Below are positions 34,102 to 42,101 of a stretch of 64,000 bases of DNA, piece after piece. The stretch spans positions 1 through 64,000 of the forward strand of contig JBCBMW010000016.1 of the NCBI GenBank assembly GCA_039822105.1, read 5' to 3'. The position numbers and the translations under genes were made by a program. Source of the DNA: Parvularcula sp039822105 (lineage in GTDB: Bacteria; Pseudomonadota; Alphaproteobacteria; Caulobacterales; Parvularculaceae). Under the pieces are notes generated by a model. That model searched no databases, was not told the origin of the DNA, and saw only the letters and a program-made list of their open reading frames with translations. Numbering within the stretch: the stretch's first letter is position 1; each line of letters opens with the position of its first letter.

Positions 34102-35103
34102 ATGATGACAGAGACGATCAACCGGCGCACACTTTTGGCAGGGGCAGCAGCCACCGCAGGGGCCGCGAGCGCGGCAGCGGCGACAAGCGCTTCGGCCAAG
34201 GGCGACGACATCGACCTTTCCGGCGTGTCGATCCTCATCACTGGATCCTCATCAGGTTTCGGCCGTCTCGGGGCGGAGCATTATGCTCGTCTCGGCGCGA
34301 AAGTCTTTGCCAGTATGCGGAATGTGCCCCGCGAAGAGGCGACCGAACTGGAAGAGCTTGCGGCTGCTGAGAACCTCGATATCACTGTTGTCGAAATTGA
34401 TGTGCAGTCCGATGAGCAAGTCGCGAGCGGTGTCGCAACAGTGTTCGAGGCGACTGGCGGCAAGCTCGATGTCCTGATCAACAATGCCGGCATCTCTTAC
34501 GGCGGTCCCGTTGAGATGCAGGACATGCAAGCGACGCAAGACATCTTCAACACCAATGTCTTCGGTGCCCATCGCATGGCGCAGGCCGTGCTGCCTGCCA
34601 TGCGTCAGCAGGGCAGTGGTCACATTGTTCAGATCACGTCGCAACTCGGGCGCGTCATCATCCCGACCTTGGCGCAATACTCACCGACCAAGTTTGCGCT
34701 GGAAGCGATGAGCGAGCAGATGGCCTATGAGGTGGCGTCCCAAGGAATCGAGGTGACCATCATCGAGCCTGGCGGCTATCCCACCGATATCTGGGAGAAT
34801 GCGTCGGTGCTGACCGAAGAGCTCGTCGAAAGGACGTCTCCTGATCTTCTGGAGGCTTACAGCGCGATGATGGAAGCGGTGCGTGCACGGGGCAGCAACG
34901 CGGGTGGGGACACCGATCCCATGGACATCCCACGGACGATCGCCGAGATCATCGGCATGCCAGCTGGGTCACGCCCCCTCCGCCGCGCTGTGCATCCCGA
35001 CGCCAAGCCGCAGCAGTTCATCAACTTTGCCTCGGCCAGGACCCAGCGCGCCATCCTGAACAGGATCGGCTACGCTGAGGCCGGAAAAGCAGTCCTCGAC
35101 TAG
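34102..35103 (+). CDS. Short-chain dehydrogenase with apparent Tat signal peptide
   Basis: A 333-aa SDR whose first 33 residues form a twin-arginine-type leader: NRRTLLAGAAATAGAAS then a long Ala-rich stretch to SASAKG. The catalytic part has ITGSSSGFGR (near 52), NNAGISYGG (near 130), a Thr-Ser pair near 178 and YSPTK (near 194). A cofactor-bound SDR exported folded through Tat is unusual, and the leader lacks the strict SRRxFLK consensus. ATG occurs at 34102 and 34105. AGGGAG fits 34105 slightly better. Substrate unknown. Confidence 0.82.
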   Translation: MMTETINRRTLLAGAAATAGAASAAAATSASAKGDDIDLSGVSILITGSSSGFGRLGAEHYARLGAKVFASMRNVPREEATELEELAAAENLDITVVEIDVQSDEQVASGVATVFEATGGKLDVLINNAGISYGGPVEMQDMQATQDIFNTNVFGAHRMAQAVLPAMRQQGSGHIVQITSQLGRVIIPTLAQYSPTKFALEAMSEQMAYEVASQGIEVTIIEPGGYPTDIWENASVLTEELVERTSPDLLEAYSAMMEAVRARGSNAGGDTDPMDIPRTIAEIIGMPAGSRPLRRAVHPDAKPQQFINFASARTQRAILNRIGYAEAGKAVLD

Positions 35104-35112
35104 GCACAAAAA

Positions 35113-35136
35113 AGCCCCGAGCAAAAACTCGGGGCT
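35113..35136 (-). terminator. Terminator between convergent SDR and OmpA genes
   Basis: AGCCCCGAG (35113-35121) pairs with CTCGGGGCT (35128-35136). On the minus strand it is followed by TTTTTT, so it ends the OmpA lipoprotein transcript. The T-run is weaker on the plus strand. Confidence 0.85.
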
Positions 35137-35159
35137 CTGATTGTTGGTGCGCGTTGAAG

Positions 35160-35834
35160 TTACGCTTGGGTCGGGATCAGCTCAATTTCAACGCGGCGGT
35201 TTTGCTGCCGGCCTGACTCACTCTCGTTGCTAGCGATCGGCTGGGTTTCACCGTAGCCGCGAGCGTCGATCCGCTGAGGTGCCACGCCCTGGCCAGCGAG
35301 GTAGTTGCCCACCGAAACGGCGCGCTGAACAGACAGCTGATTGTTGTAAGCGTCAGAGCCCGTACTGTCCGTGTGGCCCTGAACCCAAACTGTGGTTTGG
35401 TCGTATTTTGCAATGACTTTGGCCACAGAGTTCAGGGTGGCATAGAAGCCGCTGTCGATCGTTGCTTGATCCGACGCGAACAGAATGTTGCCCGGCATGA
35501 TCAACGTGATCGTGTCGCCGGTGCGCTGCACGCGAACGCCGGTGGATGCGAGCTCTTGGCGAAGCTCAGCCTCTTGGCGGTCCTGATAGATACCGCGGCC
35601 GCCGCCGATCGCTGCACCAGCGATCGCGCCAACAGCTGCGCCTGTGCCTGGGTCCACATCGCCGGAGATCGCGCCGATGATGCCGCCAAGGGCTGCACCG
35701 CCTGCTGCGCCGCCGAGGGTGCCGCGAGCGGTCCGGGAAACCTGCCGTTCACCGGTGTAAGGGTTGGTGGTGGTGCAGCCAGCCATGGCCACAGGGATGA
35801 GAAGGGCTGCTGCCCCGATCATGGACTTCTTCAT
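35160..35834 (-). CDS. OmpA-family lipoprotein with glycine-zipper segment
   Basis: A 224-aa outer-membrane lipoprotein. Residues 1-18 are a signal peptide ending in the lipobox VAMAGC. A glycine-zipper membrane segment (about 40-78: GGAAGGAALGGIIGA, GAAVGAIAGAAIGGG) resembles YiaD-type proteins, and residues 105-220 form the peptidoglycan-binding OmpA domain (GHTDSTGSDAYN, SVQRAVSV, GYGETQPIASN). ATG at 35834 has GGAG six bases upstream; a TTG two codons earlier is less likely. Confidence 0.9.
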   Translation of the reverse strand: MKKSMIGAAALLIPVAMAGCTTTNPYTGERQVSRTARGTLGGAAGGAALGGIIGAISGDVDPGTGAAVGAIAGAAIGGGRGIYQDRQEAELRQELASTGVRVQRTGDTITLIMPGNILFASDQATIDSGFYATLNSVAKVIAKYDQTTVWVQGHTDSTGSDAYNNQLSVQRAVSVGNYLAGQGVAPQRIDARGYGETQPIASNESESGRQQNRRVEIELIPTQA

Positions 35835-35948
35835 CGACAACTCCGTCCGAAAGCCTGATGGAACTACGTGTGTCCCATGCTTCTATATCAGTCGAATGAC
35901 AGCACCCATGGGTATTTTGCAACTTAATGTAATGTTGGGATTTTTTCT

Positions 35949-36701
35949 GTGACTTTAGAAGACGATAGGGGCGAGCGCATCGCAAAAGTGCTCGCGAGAG
36001 CCGGTCTTGCTTCGCGCCGGGACGCTGAAAAGCTCATCGGCGAGGGACGAATCACCGTCGACGGAGCAGTGGTCACCACCCCCGCAACCTTCGTCAAAGG
36101 CAACGAGGACATCCGTTTTGATGGCGAGCGCGTGGGCAGCGCGGAGGCGACGCGGCTCTGGCGCTATCACAAGCCCGCAGGGCTTGTGACGACGCATAAG
36201 GACCCGCAGGAGCGGCCCACGGTGTTCGCCGCTCTCCCGCCGGAATTGCCGCGCGTGCTCTCGGTCGGCCGGCTCGATCTGAACACGGAGGGGCTTCTTC
36301 TTCTGACCAATGATGGTGGTCTTTCGCGGGTGCTTGAATTGCCGAGCACGGGTTGGAAACGTCGGTATCGTGTGAGAGCCTATGGCCGCGTGAGCCAGAC
36401 CAAGCTTGATCAGCTTAAAGATGGTGTTGAGGTCGAGGGGGTCGCTTACGGGCCGATCACCGCCAAGCTTGACCGGCAGCAGGGCGGGAACAGTTGGATC
36501 ACCCTTTCGATCACGGAAGGGAAGAACCGCGAGGTGCGCAATGTGATGCGCCATCTGGGGCTGACCGTGAACAGGCTGATCCGCGTCGCCTACGGACCGT
36601 TCCAACTCGGTGCGTTGGCGGAGGGTGCGATTGAAGAGGTGCCGGGCCGGATCTTGAAGGAACAGCTGGGCAAGAAGCTATCGGCCGAGATCGGGCTCTA
36701 G
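35949..36701 (+). CDS. rRNA pseudouridine synthase, RsuA/RluB/E/F family
   Basis: A 250-aa enzyme with an S4 RNA-binding domain (about 6-55: RIAKVLARAGLASRRDAEKLIGEGRI) and a pseudouridine-synthase domain with the catalytic aspartate in VGRLDLNTEGLLLLTNDG (near 110) and EGKNREVRNVMRHLG (near 200). By overall form it is closest to RluB (23S position 2605). GTG start with no strong ribosome site. The next gene starts on the last base of its stop codon. Confidence 0.9.
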   Translation: MTLEDDRGERIAKVLARAGLASRRDAEKLIGEGRITVDGAVVTTPATFVKGNEDIRFDGERVGSAEATRLWRYHKPAGLVTTHKDPQERPTVFAALPPELPRVLSVGRLDLNTEGLLLLTNDGGLSRVLELPSTGWKRRYRVRAYGRVSQTKLDQLKDGVEVEGVAYGPITAKLDRQQGGNSWITLSITEGKNREVRNVMRHLGLTVNRLIRVAYGPFQLGALAEGAIEEVPGRILKEQLGKKLSAEIGL

Positions 36702-37600
36702 TGCCGCTGTTCGACGTCTATGTGATGACCGATTGGTCCGCGGCCTCGAGCCCGACCAAGCCGAACGGGCCGAACACGATCTGGTCGGCATGTCTCGTCG
36801 ACGGTGCGGTAAAGATCCGGAACTTCACGACCCGGATGGCGGCTATGGCGTCCCTGACCCAGCAGCTTGAGCTTTGGGTGGGTGAGGGCAAGCGCGTCAT
36901 GGCCGGCTTCGATTTCAGCTTTGGCTATCCCGCGGGTGCGGCGGCTGCGATCACCGGAGAGGCATCCTGGCGCGCGCTTTGGTCTACCCTTGAACAGCGG
37001 GTCACGGACGATGAGCGGAACGCGAACAACCGGTTTGACGTCGCGGACGCCTTCAACAGGAATGTCTTCGCAAGCGAGCCCAAGTTCTGGGGACGACCGA
37101 CGAGCCGTGCTGATCTCACCGCTCTGCCCGCGAAGAAACATGTGACTTACGGCGGCATCGCCGAGCACCGGCTCGCGGAGCGCTTTTTCCCCCGCGCTCA
37201 ACCTGTCTGGAAAATGTTCACCACCGGGAGTGTCGGTGGACAGAGCATGATGGGGATCAAGCACCTGGAGCAATTGCGCCGCTCGCCGCGCCTCAAAGAT
37301 CATGTCCTTATCTGGCCGTTCGAGACAGGTTTTGATCGCCATCTGCCGAGCAGTCCCCGTGTTGTCATCTGCGAGCTTTACCCGTCGGCATTTGTCATCG
37401 ATTGCCAAGAGGGCGAGGTTCTTGACCAAGCGCAGGTGCGCTCTGTCGTTGAGGAACTGGCCGCACGGGATGCGGCGGATCATCTGCGACCGCTGCTCGC
37501 ACCGCCGCCAGGCGTGACGCCCGAAGAAGAAGCCTTGATGCTGGCCGAGGAAGGGTCGATCATCGGGGCAGGCCGTTTGGAAGGAGGGTCCACCCCGTGA
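36701..37600 (+). CDS. Conserved protein of unknown function (possible RNase H-like fold)
   Basis: A 299-aa soluble protein that I cannot assign firmly. The amino end VYVMTDWSAASSP (aspartate at the end of a first beta strand) and a later GFDFSFGYP suggest an RNase H-like or nuclease-like fold, as in DUF429-type proteins. Similar alphaproteobacterial proteins are sometimes labelled molybdopterin- or cobalamin-related without evidence. It overlaps the pseudouridine-synthase gene by one base and the VOC gene by four, so the three are translationally coupled. Confidence 0.65.
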   Translation: MPLFDVYVMTDWSAASSPTKPNGPNTIWSACLVDGAVKIRNFTTRMAAMASLTQQLELWVGEGKRVMAGFDFSFGYPAGAAAAITGEASWRALWSTLEQRVTDDERNANNRFDVADAFNRNVFASEPKFWGRPTSRADLTALPAKKHVTYGGIAEHRLAERFFPRAQPVWKMFTTGSVGGQSMMGIKHLEQLRRSPRLKDHVLIWPFETGFDRHLPSSPRVVICELYPSAFVIDCQEGEVLDQAQVRSVVEELAARDAADHLRPLLAPPPGVTPEEEALMLAEEGSIIGAGRLEGGSTP

Positions 37601-37998
37601 TCATTGCCAATCTCGTGGTCGCCGACATCGCCAGATCGGTGGCCTTCTACCGCGACATCGTCGGTCTTGATGTGATGATGGTGTTGGGGCCAGGCCAGAC
37701 GATGATTGATGGTCCCGACGTGCCTTCTGATGCTGTCTTCGCCACTCTCCAGTTCGGTGGCAGTCAGCTGATGCTGCAAACCGCTGAGTATGCCTTGTCC
37801 GTTGTTCCCGATGCGCCAACGGGCCCGTGTTGGATCTACATCCGCGATATGAATCCGACCCCCGTTCTTGAACGTCATGACGGTCCGCCGCTTAAGGGGC
37901 CCGAGCTCACCTGGTACGGCATGCAGGAAGTGCACCTCCGTGATCCTGATGGTCACATCGTCTGTGTCGGGACGCCTGAGGGCGCCGCGCCGCGTTAG
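37597..37998 (+). CDS. VOC (glyoxalase/bleomycin-resistance) family protein
   Basis: A 133-aa protein with two beta-alpha-beta-beta-beta units. The first unit has SVAFYRDIVGLDVMM (near 13) and the second ends with VHLRDPDGHIVCVGTPEG (near 110-127), the usual metal-site region of VOC enzymes. GTGA start/stop overlap with the gene before. Function could be glyoxalase-like, dioxygenase-like or drug-binding; the sequence does not decide. Confidence 0.82.
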   Translation: MIIANLVVADIARSVAFYRDIVGLDVMMVLGPGQTMIDGPDVPSDAVFATLQFGGSQLMLQTAEYALSVVPDAPTGPCWIYIRDMNPTPVLERHDGPPLKGPELTWYGMQEVHLRDPDGHIVCVGTPEGAAPR

Positions 37999-38006
37999 GT
38001 CAGTCG

Positions 38007-38573
38007 ATGCGTATCGTTGGTGGAGAGTTCAGTGGACGGAGAATAATGGCGCCAGCTGGTCGGGGAACACGGCCCACCACGGACCGAACGCGCGAGTCGC
38101 TTTTCAATATTCTCGCCCACCGGGATGGTTTCAGTTTTGAAGGCGCGCGGGTGATCGACCTTTTCGCGGGATCAGGCGCCCTTGGTTTCGAGGCGATGTC
38201 CCGCGGCGCCTCGTTCTGCCTGTTCGTTGAGACCGACGCAGGGGCGAGGGGCGTGATCCGCGACAATGTTGAGGCGCTGAGCCTCTTTGGCAACACGCGC
38301 ATTCATCGTCGGCCTGCGGACAGTTTAGGGACGAAGCCAGCTGGTGTGGGCCCGCGGTTTGATCTTGCTTTTCTTGATCCGCCTTACGGCAAAGACCTTC
38401 TGACGCCGTCGCTCGCGATCCTGATGTCCGGTGAGTGGTTGGCCCCTGGCGCCTTGCTCGTCGCAGAACACAGCAAGGATGACGCTTTCGACGTACCCGA
38501 AGGGATGGAGAGGGAAGAGACTCGGCGCTTTGGCGACACCGAGGTCAGCTTTCTTCGCGTCCCTCCTGCCTGA
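38007..38573 (+). CDS. rsmD: 16S rRNA (guanine-966-N2)-methyltransferase
   Basis: A 188-aa SAM-dependent methyltransferase starting MRIVGGEFSGRRI. It has RPTTDRTRESLFNIL (near 22), SAM motif DLFAGSGALGFEAMSRGA (near 50) and the N-methyltransferase catalytic motif DPPYGKDL (near 120), as expected for RsmD. Last gene of the rRNA-modification run begun by the pseudouridine synthase. Its 3' end overlaps the opposite DUF938 gene by 29 bases. Confidence 0.94.
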   Translation: MRIVGGEFSGRRIMAPAGRGTRPTTDRTRESLFNILAHRDGFSFEGARVIDLFAGSGALGFEAMSRGASFCLFVETDAGARGVIRDNVEALSLFGNTRIHRRPADSLGTKPAGVGPRFDLAFLDPPYGKDLLTPSLAILMSGEWLAPGALLVAEHSKDDAFDVPEGMEREETRRFGDTEVSFLRVPPA

Positions 38574-39153
38574 AGAGGACGATGTGGTTGTTCGCGGGCA
38601 CGCGCTCCACATGGGCGAGGCTCAAGGCAAACCGCGCCCCAAGGGGCTGTAGTTCATCGTCAAGATCCCGCACGCCCCAGCTGGGGTCCCGCATCTTGAG
38701 GCTCTCATCGAAGCGCAGATTGCTGTCCTCGGTCACGCCGCGGCGTTTCATTGGTCCGTAGAGGAAGAGATGCCCACCAGCGGGCAAGAGAGCGGCGGCA
38801 CCGCGGAACAAGCCTTCAACGCCGGCGCGGCTTGTGATGTGGATCATGTTGACAGCCACGACAGTGTCCACGGCTTCGGGGATCTGCTGCCACCAGCCAT
38901 CCGTACGGGTATCAAAAGAACGAGCTGCCGCTTGGCCGTGCTCTTCCATCCGTTCCGATGCGCTGGCGCGGGATTCATCATCGGGATCGCTCGCTTGCCA
39001 CTTGAGATCTTGGCGCTGGGTGAGGATGGCTTCAGCGTGCTCACCGGTGCCTGACGCGAGCTCCAGAACGCTGTGTACGGAGGGTAGAAGGCGCGCGAAG
39101 GCCTCTGCAATGATCGCTTTGTTGCGTGCGGCGCTGGTTGAGTAGAGCTTCAT
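38545..39153 (-). CDS. DUF938-family SAM-dependent methyltransferase
   Basis: A 202-aa class I methyltransferase-like protein. The glycine loop reads LELASGTGEHAEAI (near 30), with conserved NMIHITSRAGVEGLF (near 100), FLYGPMKRRGV and the family ending ERVPANNHIVLF. Substrate unknown. Its end overlaps rsmD in convergent orientation. Confidence 0.85.
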   Translation of the reverse strand: MKLYSTSAARNKAIIAEAFARLLPSVHSVLELASGTGEHAEAILTQRQDLKWQASDPDDESRASASERMEEHGQAAARSFDTRTDGWWQQIPEAVDTVVAVNMIHITSRAGVEGLFRGAAALLPAGGHLFLYGPMKRRGVTEDSNLRFDESLKMRDPSWGVRDLDDELQPLGARFALSLAHVERVPANNHIVLFRQEGREES

Positions 39154-39276
39154 CAGGTGGTCTCAGCCCATCTTCGTTGCGATTGCCTTGGCCTCATATC
39201 ACGATCGGCGCGGGTGTTCTGGACCCAAGGTGTTTCGTTGACAGCTCAAATCCGTCCCACCAAGGTCGGCGCCCCG

Positions 39277-39349
39277 GCGGGTATGATGTAATGGTAGCCT
39301 GTCAGCTTCCCAAGCTGAACGCGCGGGTTCGATTCCCGCTACCCTTCCA
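39277..39349 (+). tRNA. tRNA-Gly (CCC), with defective-looking acceptor stem
   Basis: The body matches the common alphaproteobacterial tRNA-Gly(CCC): GCGGGTA start, AATGGTA D-loop, anticodon loop TTCCCAA (39307-39313, CCC at 39309-39311), T-arm GCGGG-TTCGATT-CCCGC. The 3' acceptor side reads TACCCTT-CCA instead of the expected TACCCGC-T-CCA. It is therefore one base short, position 2-71 is mismatched, 1-72 is G-U and no clean discriminator base remains. Either a real divergent gene, a decaying one or a sequencing error. Confidence 0.85.
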
Positions 39350-39456
39350 GACAATCGTGTTGAGATCAGCTCAACCCGGCCTGCAGTGAACTGATTGGCA
39401 CAGGCGGCTCAGACCCCCTATGTCTGCGGCCAACGAGTTATCTCTGGAGATTTCTG

Positions 39457-40314
39457 ATGGCTGAAGAGTACACGCCTCCCGCTGTTTGGACGTGGGATGC
39501 CGAGAGCGGCGGCCGATTTGCCAAGATCAACCGGCCCATTTCTGGCGCCACCCACGATAAGGAGCTGCCGGTGGGCGAACACCCGCTCCAGCTCTACTCG
39601 CTCGGCACCCCAAATGGCGTGAAGGTGACCATCATGCTTGAGGAGCTCCTGGCGGCCGGGCACTCGGGCGCAGAGTATGATGCATGGCTCGTCAATATCG
39701 GAGAGGGTGACCAGTTCGGTAGCGGCTTCGTCGACATCAACCCGAACTCAAAAATCCCTGCGCTGATGGATCACTCGACCGATCCCAAGACCCGGGTGTT
39801 CGAAAGTGGCGCGATCCTGATCTACCTCGCCGAGAAGTTCGGCGCGTTTCTACCGACTGACCACGAGACCCGGACGCAAACCTGGTCTTGGCTGATGTGG
39901 CAGATGGGTTCGGCGCCATTCCTTGGCGGCGGCTTCGGTCACTTCTATGCGTATGCCCCGGAAAAGTACGAATACCCCATCAACCGCTACGCTATGGAAG
40001 TGAAACGCCAGCTCGATGTGCTCGACAAGCGGCTTGCAGACAACGAGTTCCTCGCTGGTGATCAGTATACGATTGCCGATATGGCGACCTTCCCCTGGTA
40101 CGGCGGCATGGTGCTGGGCAAGCTTTATAGCGCAGCCGAGTTCCTCCAGGTCCATGAGTACACCCATGTCTTGCGCTGGGCTGAGCAACTGAAGGCCCGC
40201 GAACCTGTGCGCCGTGGTCAGACGGTCAACCGGGTCTTTGGCGACGAAGCGAAACAGCTGGCCGAGCGCCATAGCGCCGCGGATATCGATCGCGTGCTGA
40301 ACGGTGGCGAATGA
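39457..40314 (+). CDS. Glutathione-dependent disulfide-bond oxidoreductase, YghU-like GST
   Basis: A 285-aa GST-fold protein with the extended amino end of the Nu-class/YghU group: YTPPAVWTWDAESGGRFAKINRPI, then HPLQLYSLGTPNGVKV (near 45), NPNSKIPALMD (near 95) and ESGAILIYLAEKFG. YghU reduces disulfides with two glutathiones. GGAG lies seven bases before ATG. The next gene overlaps by four bases (ATGA), suggesting cotranslation. Confidence 0.92.
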   Translation: MAEEYTPPAVWTWDAESGGRFAKINRPISGATHDKELPVGEHPLQLYSLGTPNGVKVTIMLEELLAAGHSGAEYDAWLVNIGEGDQFGSGFVDINPNSKIPALMDHSTDPKTRVFESGAILIYLAEKFGAFLPTDHETRTQTWSWLMWQMGSAPFLGGGFGHFYAYAPEKYEYPINRYAMEVKRQLDVLDKRLADNEFLAGDQYTIADMATFPWYGGMVLGKLYSAAEFLQVHEYTHVLRWAEQLKAREPVRRGQTVNRVFGDEAKQLAERHSAADIDRVLNGGE

Positions 40315-41150
40315 CACAGCCTCAGGGTGAACTTGAGCCAGGCTCTTGGCGGAGCCTGCTCTTCGTTCCCGGTGCACGGCCTGATCGTTTTGCCAAGGCG
40401 GCGGCCGCAGGGGCTGACCTCACCTGCATCGATCTCGAAGATGCCGTTGCGCCAGATGGCAAGGATGAGGCGCGGGCGGCGACCCTGGCCTACCTGGCGG
40501 AGGAGGGCGACAGGCAGGGCCTTATCGGCCTGCGCGTCAATGGTGCTGGTACGGATCCTTACGCGGCGGATCTCGCTGCTTTAAAGGGCGCAGCTGGCCT
40601 CGATTTTGTGATGATGCCCAAGCCTATGGCGCTCAGCGATATCGACGATCTGCGCGATGCTTACGGCCGGGACCGGATCATCGTGGTGATGGAATCCGCG
40701 CGGTCACTGGGGATTGCTGAGGCTATCGCTGACCATTCTGCTGTGATCGGAGCGATTTACGGCGCGATCGATCTCTCAGGTGAGATCGGATGTGACCTCT
40801 CGTGGGAAACCCATCTTTACGGACGATCTCGCTGCGTCGCGGCTTTCGCGGCAGCGGGAAAGGCGTTCTTTGACGTGCCTTATCTCGATGTTCGGGATGA
40901 GGAGGGGCTGAAAGAAGCAACCCGTCGCGGCCGCACCCTCGGCATTCAGGCGCGCGCCGCCATTCATCCCGCGCAGCTTGGCCCCATCCACGAAGCGCTT
41001 TCTCCGTCAGCGGAGGAAGTGGCGGCGGCGACGCGCATCGTCACGGCGTTTGAAGAAGCGGGCGAGGGCGTTGCACTCCTCGACGGCAAAATGATCGAAC
41101 TGCCGGTGATCAAGCGGGCCCGCCGGGTTCTCGCCCTGGCGGCCCGCTAG
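40311..41150 (+). CDS. CitE-like CoA lyase/thioesterase (HpcH/HpaI aldolase family)
   Basis: A 279-aa TIM-barrel protein with RSLLFVPGARPDRFAKA (near 13), DLEDAVAPDGKDEAR (near 42; arginine and acidic metal ligands), MMPKPM (near 100) and the IHPAQLGPIHEAL end (near 225). Such proteins cleave malyl-CoA, citramalyl-CoA or related thioesters. Which one cannot be told here. Overlaps the YghU gene by four bases. Confidence 0.85.
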   Translation: MTQPQGELEPGSWRSLLFVPGARPDRFAKAAAAGADLTCIDLEDAVAPDGKDEARAATLAYLAEEGDRQGLIGLRVNGAGTDPYAADLAALKGAAGLDFVMMPKPMALSDIDDLRDAYGRDRIIVVMESARSLGIAEAIADHSAVIGAIYGAIDLSGEIGCDLSWETHLYGRSRCVAAFAAAGKAFFDVPYLDVRDEEGLKEATRRGRTLGIQARAAIHPAQLGPIHEALSPSAEEVAAATRIVTAFEEAGEGVALLDGKMIELPVIKRARRVLALAAR

Positions 41151-41156
41151 GGCTGC

Positions 41157-41990
41157 CTAGAGCTTGCGGCCGTCAATCGTGCGGAACGGCGGCAGCGCGG
41201 CGAAGTCGCCGGGCTCGCCCGTCTGTTTCGCCGTCATGGCTGCCATCACTTCGGACGATTGCAGCATGGACGCGTTCCAAATCGCGATGCGGTCGAGCGC
41301 TTCGTCAGTTTTGTGATCGCGGGAATAGGTGATGATGTCTTTGCAGCCCGCAACCGCCATCGGCGCCTTCGACGCAATCTCGTGGGCGAGTTCATAGGCT
41401 GCAGCGAGCGTGCTTTGCGCATCGGCTGCGACCCGGTTGACGAAACCATACTTGGACGCCTCTTCCGCGCTCAGGCGTCGGCCCGTGTAACTCAGCTCAC
41501 GAACAATGGCTTCGGGCAGGAGGTTCACGATCCGCGGGAACGTACCGACATCCGCCGTCATGCCCACAACGATCTCATAGATGGTGAAAAAGGCGTCCTG
41601 CGAACAAACGCGCAGGTCGCAGGCCGTCACAAGATCCACCCCGGCGCCAAAGCAGCCGCCCTGGATCGCGGCAATCACCGGCATCCGCGCTTTCTCGAGA
41701 CAGGAGAACGTGTCCTGCATGCGCTTCACAGAGTGATAGAAGTCGAGGCCACTCGCCGCGCCGACATCGGGCTTTGATCCGGCAAGAACGCTGAGGTCGA
41801 TCCCCGCGCTGAAATGCGGGCCCTCTGACGCGATCACCAGGGCGCGGCATTGGCCGCCCTGGTCAAGCTCGCGGACCGCGACTGGCAGGTCTTCCCAGAA
41901 GGCCGCTTCCATGGCGTTGCGCTTCTCAGGATTGGAGAGGGTGAGGGTGGCGACGGGCCCGTCATGGGTGATGCGAAATGCTTGAGTCAT
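41157..41990 (-). CDS. Enoyl-CoA hydratase/isomerase family, dienoyl-CoA isomerase-like
   Basis: A 277-aa crotonase. Oxyanion-hole motifs are FSAGIDLS (near 62) and GGCFGAGVDLVTACDLRVCS (near 110-130). The acidic residues in IYEIVVGMTADVGTF (near 140) match the Glu and Asp used by delta3,5-delta2,4-dienoyl-CoA isomerase, which lets unsaturated acids with odd-placed double bonds enter beta-oxidation. This fits the lipid-rich surroundings. Convergent with the CitE-like gene, six bases apart. Confidence 0.85.
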   Translation of the reverse strand: MTQAFRITHDGPVATLTLSNPEKRNAMEAAFWEDLPVAVRELDQGGQCRALVIASEGPHFSAGIDLSVLAGSKPDVGAASGLDFYHSVKRMQDTFSCLEKARMPVIAAIQGGCFGAGVDLVTACDLRVCSQDAFFTIYEIVVGMTADVGTFPRIVNLLPEAIVRELSYTGRRLSAEEASKYGFVNRVAADAQSTLAAAYELAHEIASKAPMAVAGCKDIITYSRDHKTDEALDRIAIWNASMLQSSEVMAAMTAKQTGEPGDFAALPPFRTIDGRKL

Positions 41991-42101
41991 GCCGGGGCCT
42001 TACCATATCGGCACGGCGAGTGCAGGTCTGACTTGCGCAAGGACAAACCAGCCGAGACAGGCTAGGTCGGTCGTTATGAGATCGATGAAAGGCCTCTTGG
42101 C

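Noticed and set aside
42032..42041. CTTGCGCAAG palindrome upstream of enoyl-CoA isomerase as a regulon site
   Set aside because: Two-base spacer instead of seven and short arms; likely chance in GC-rich DNA.
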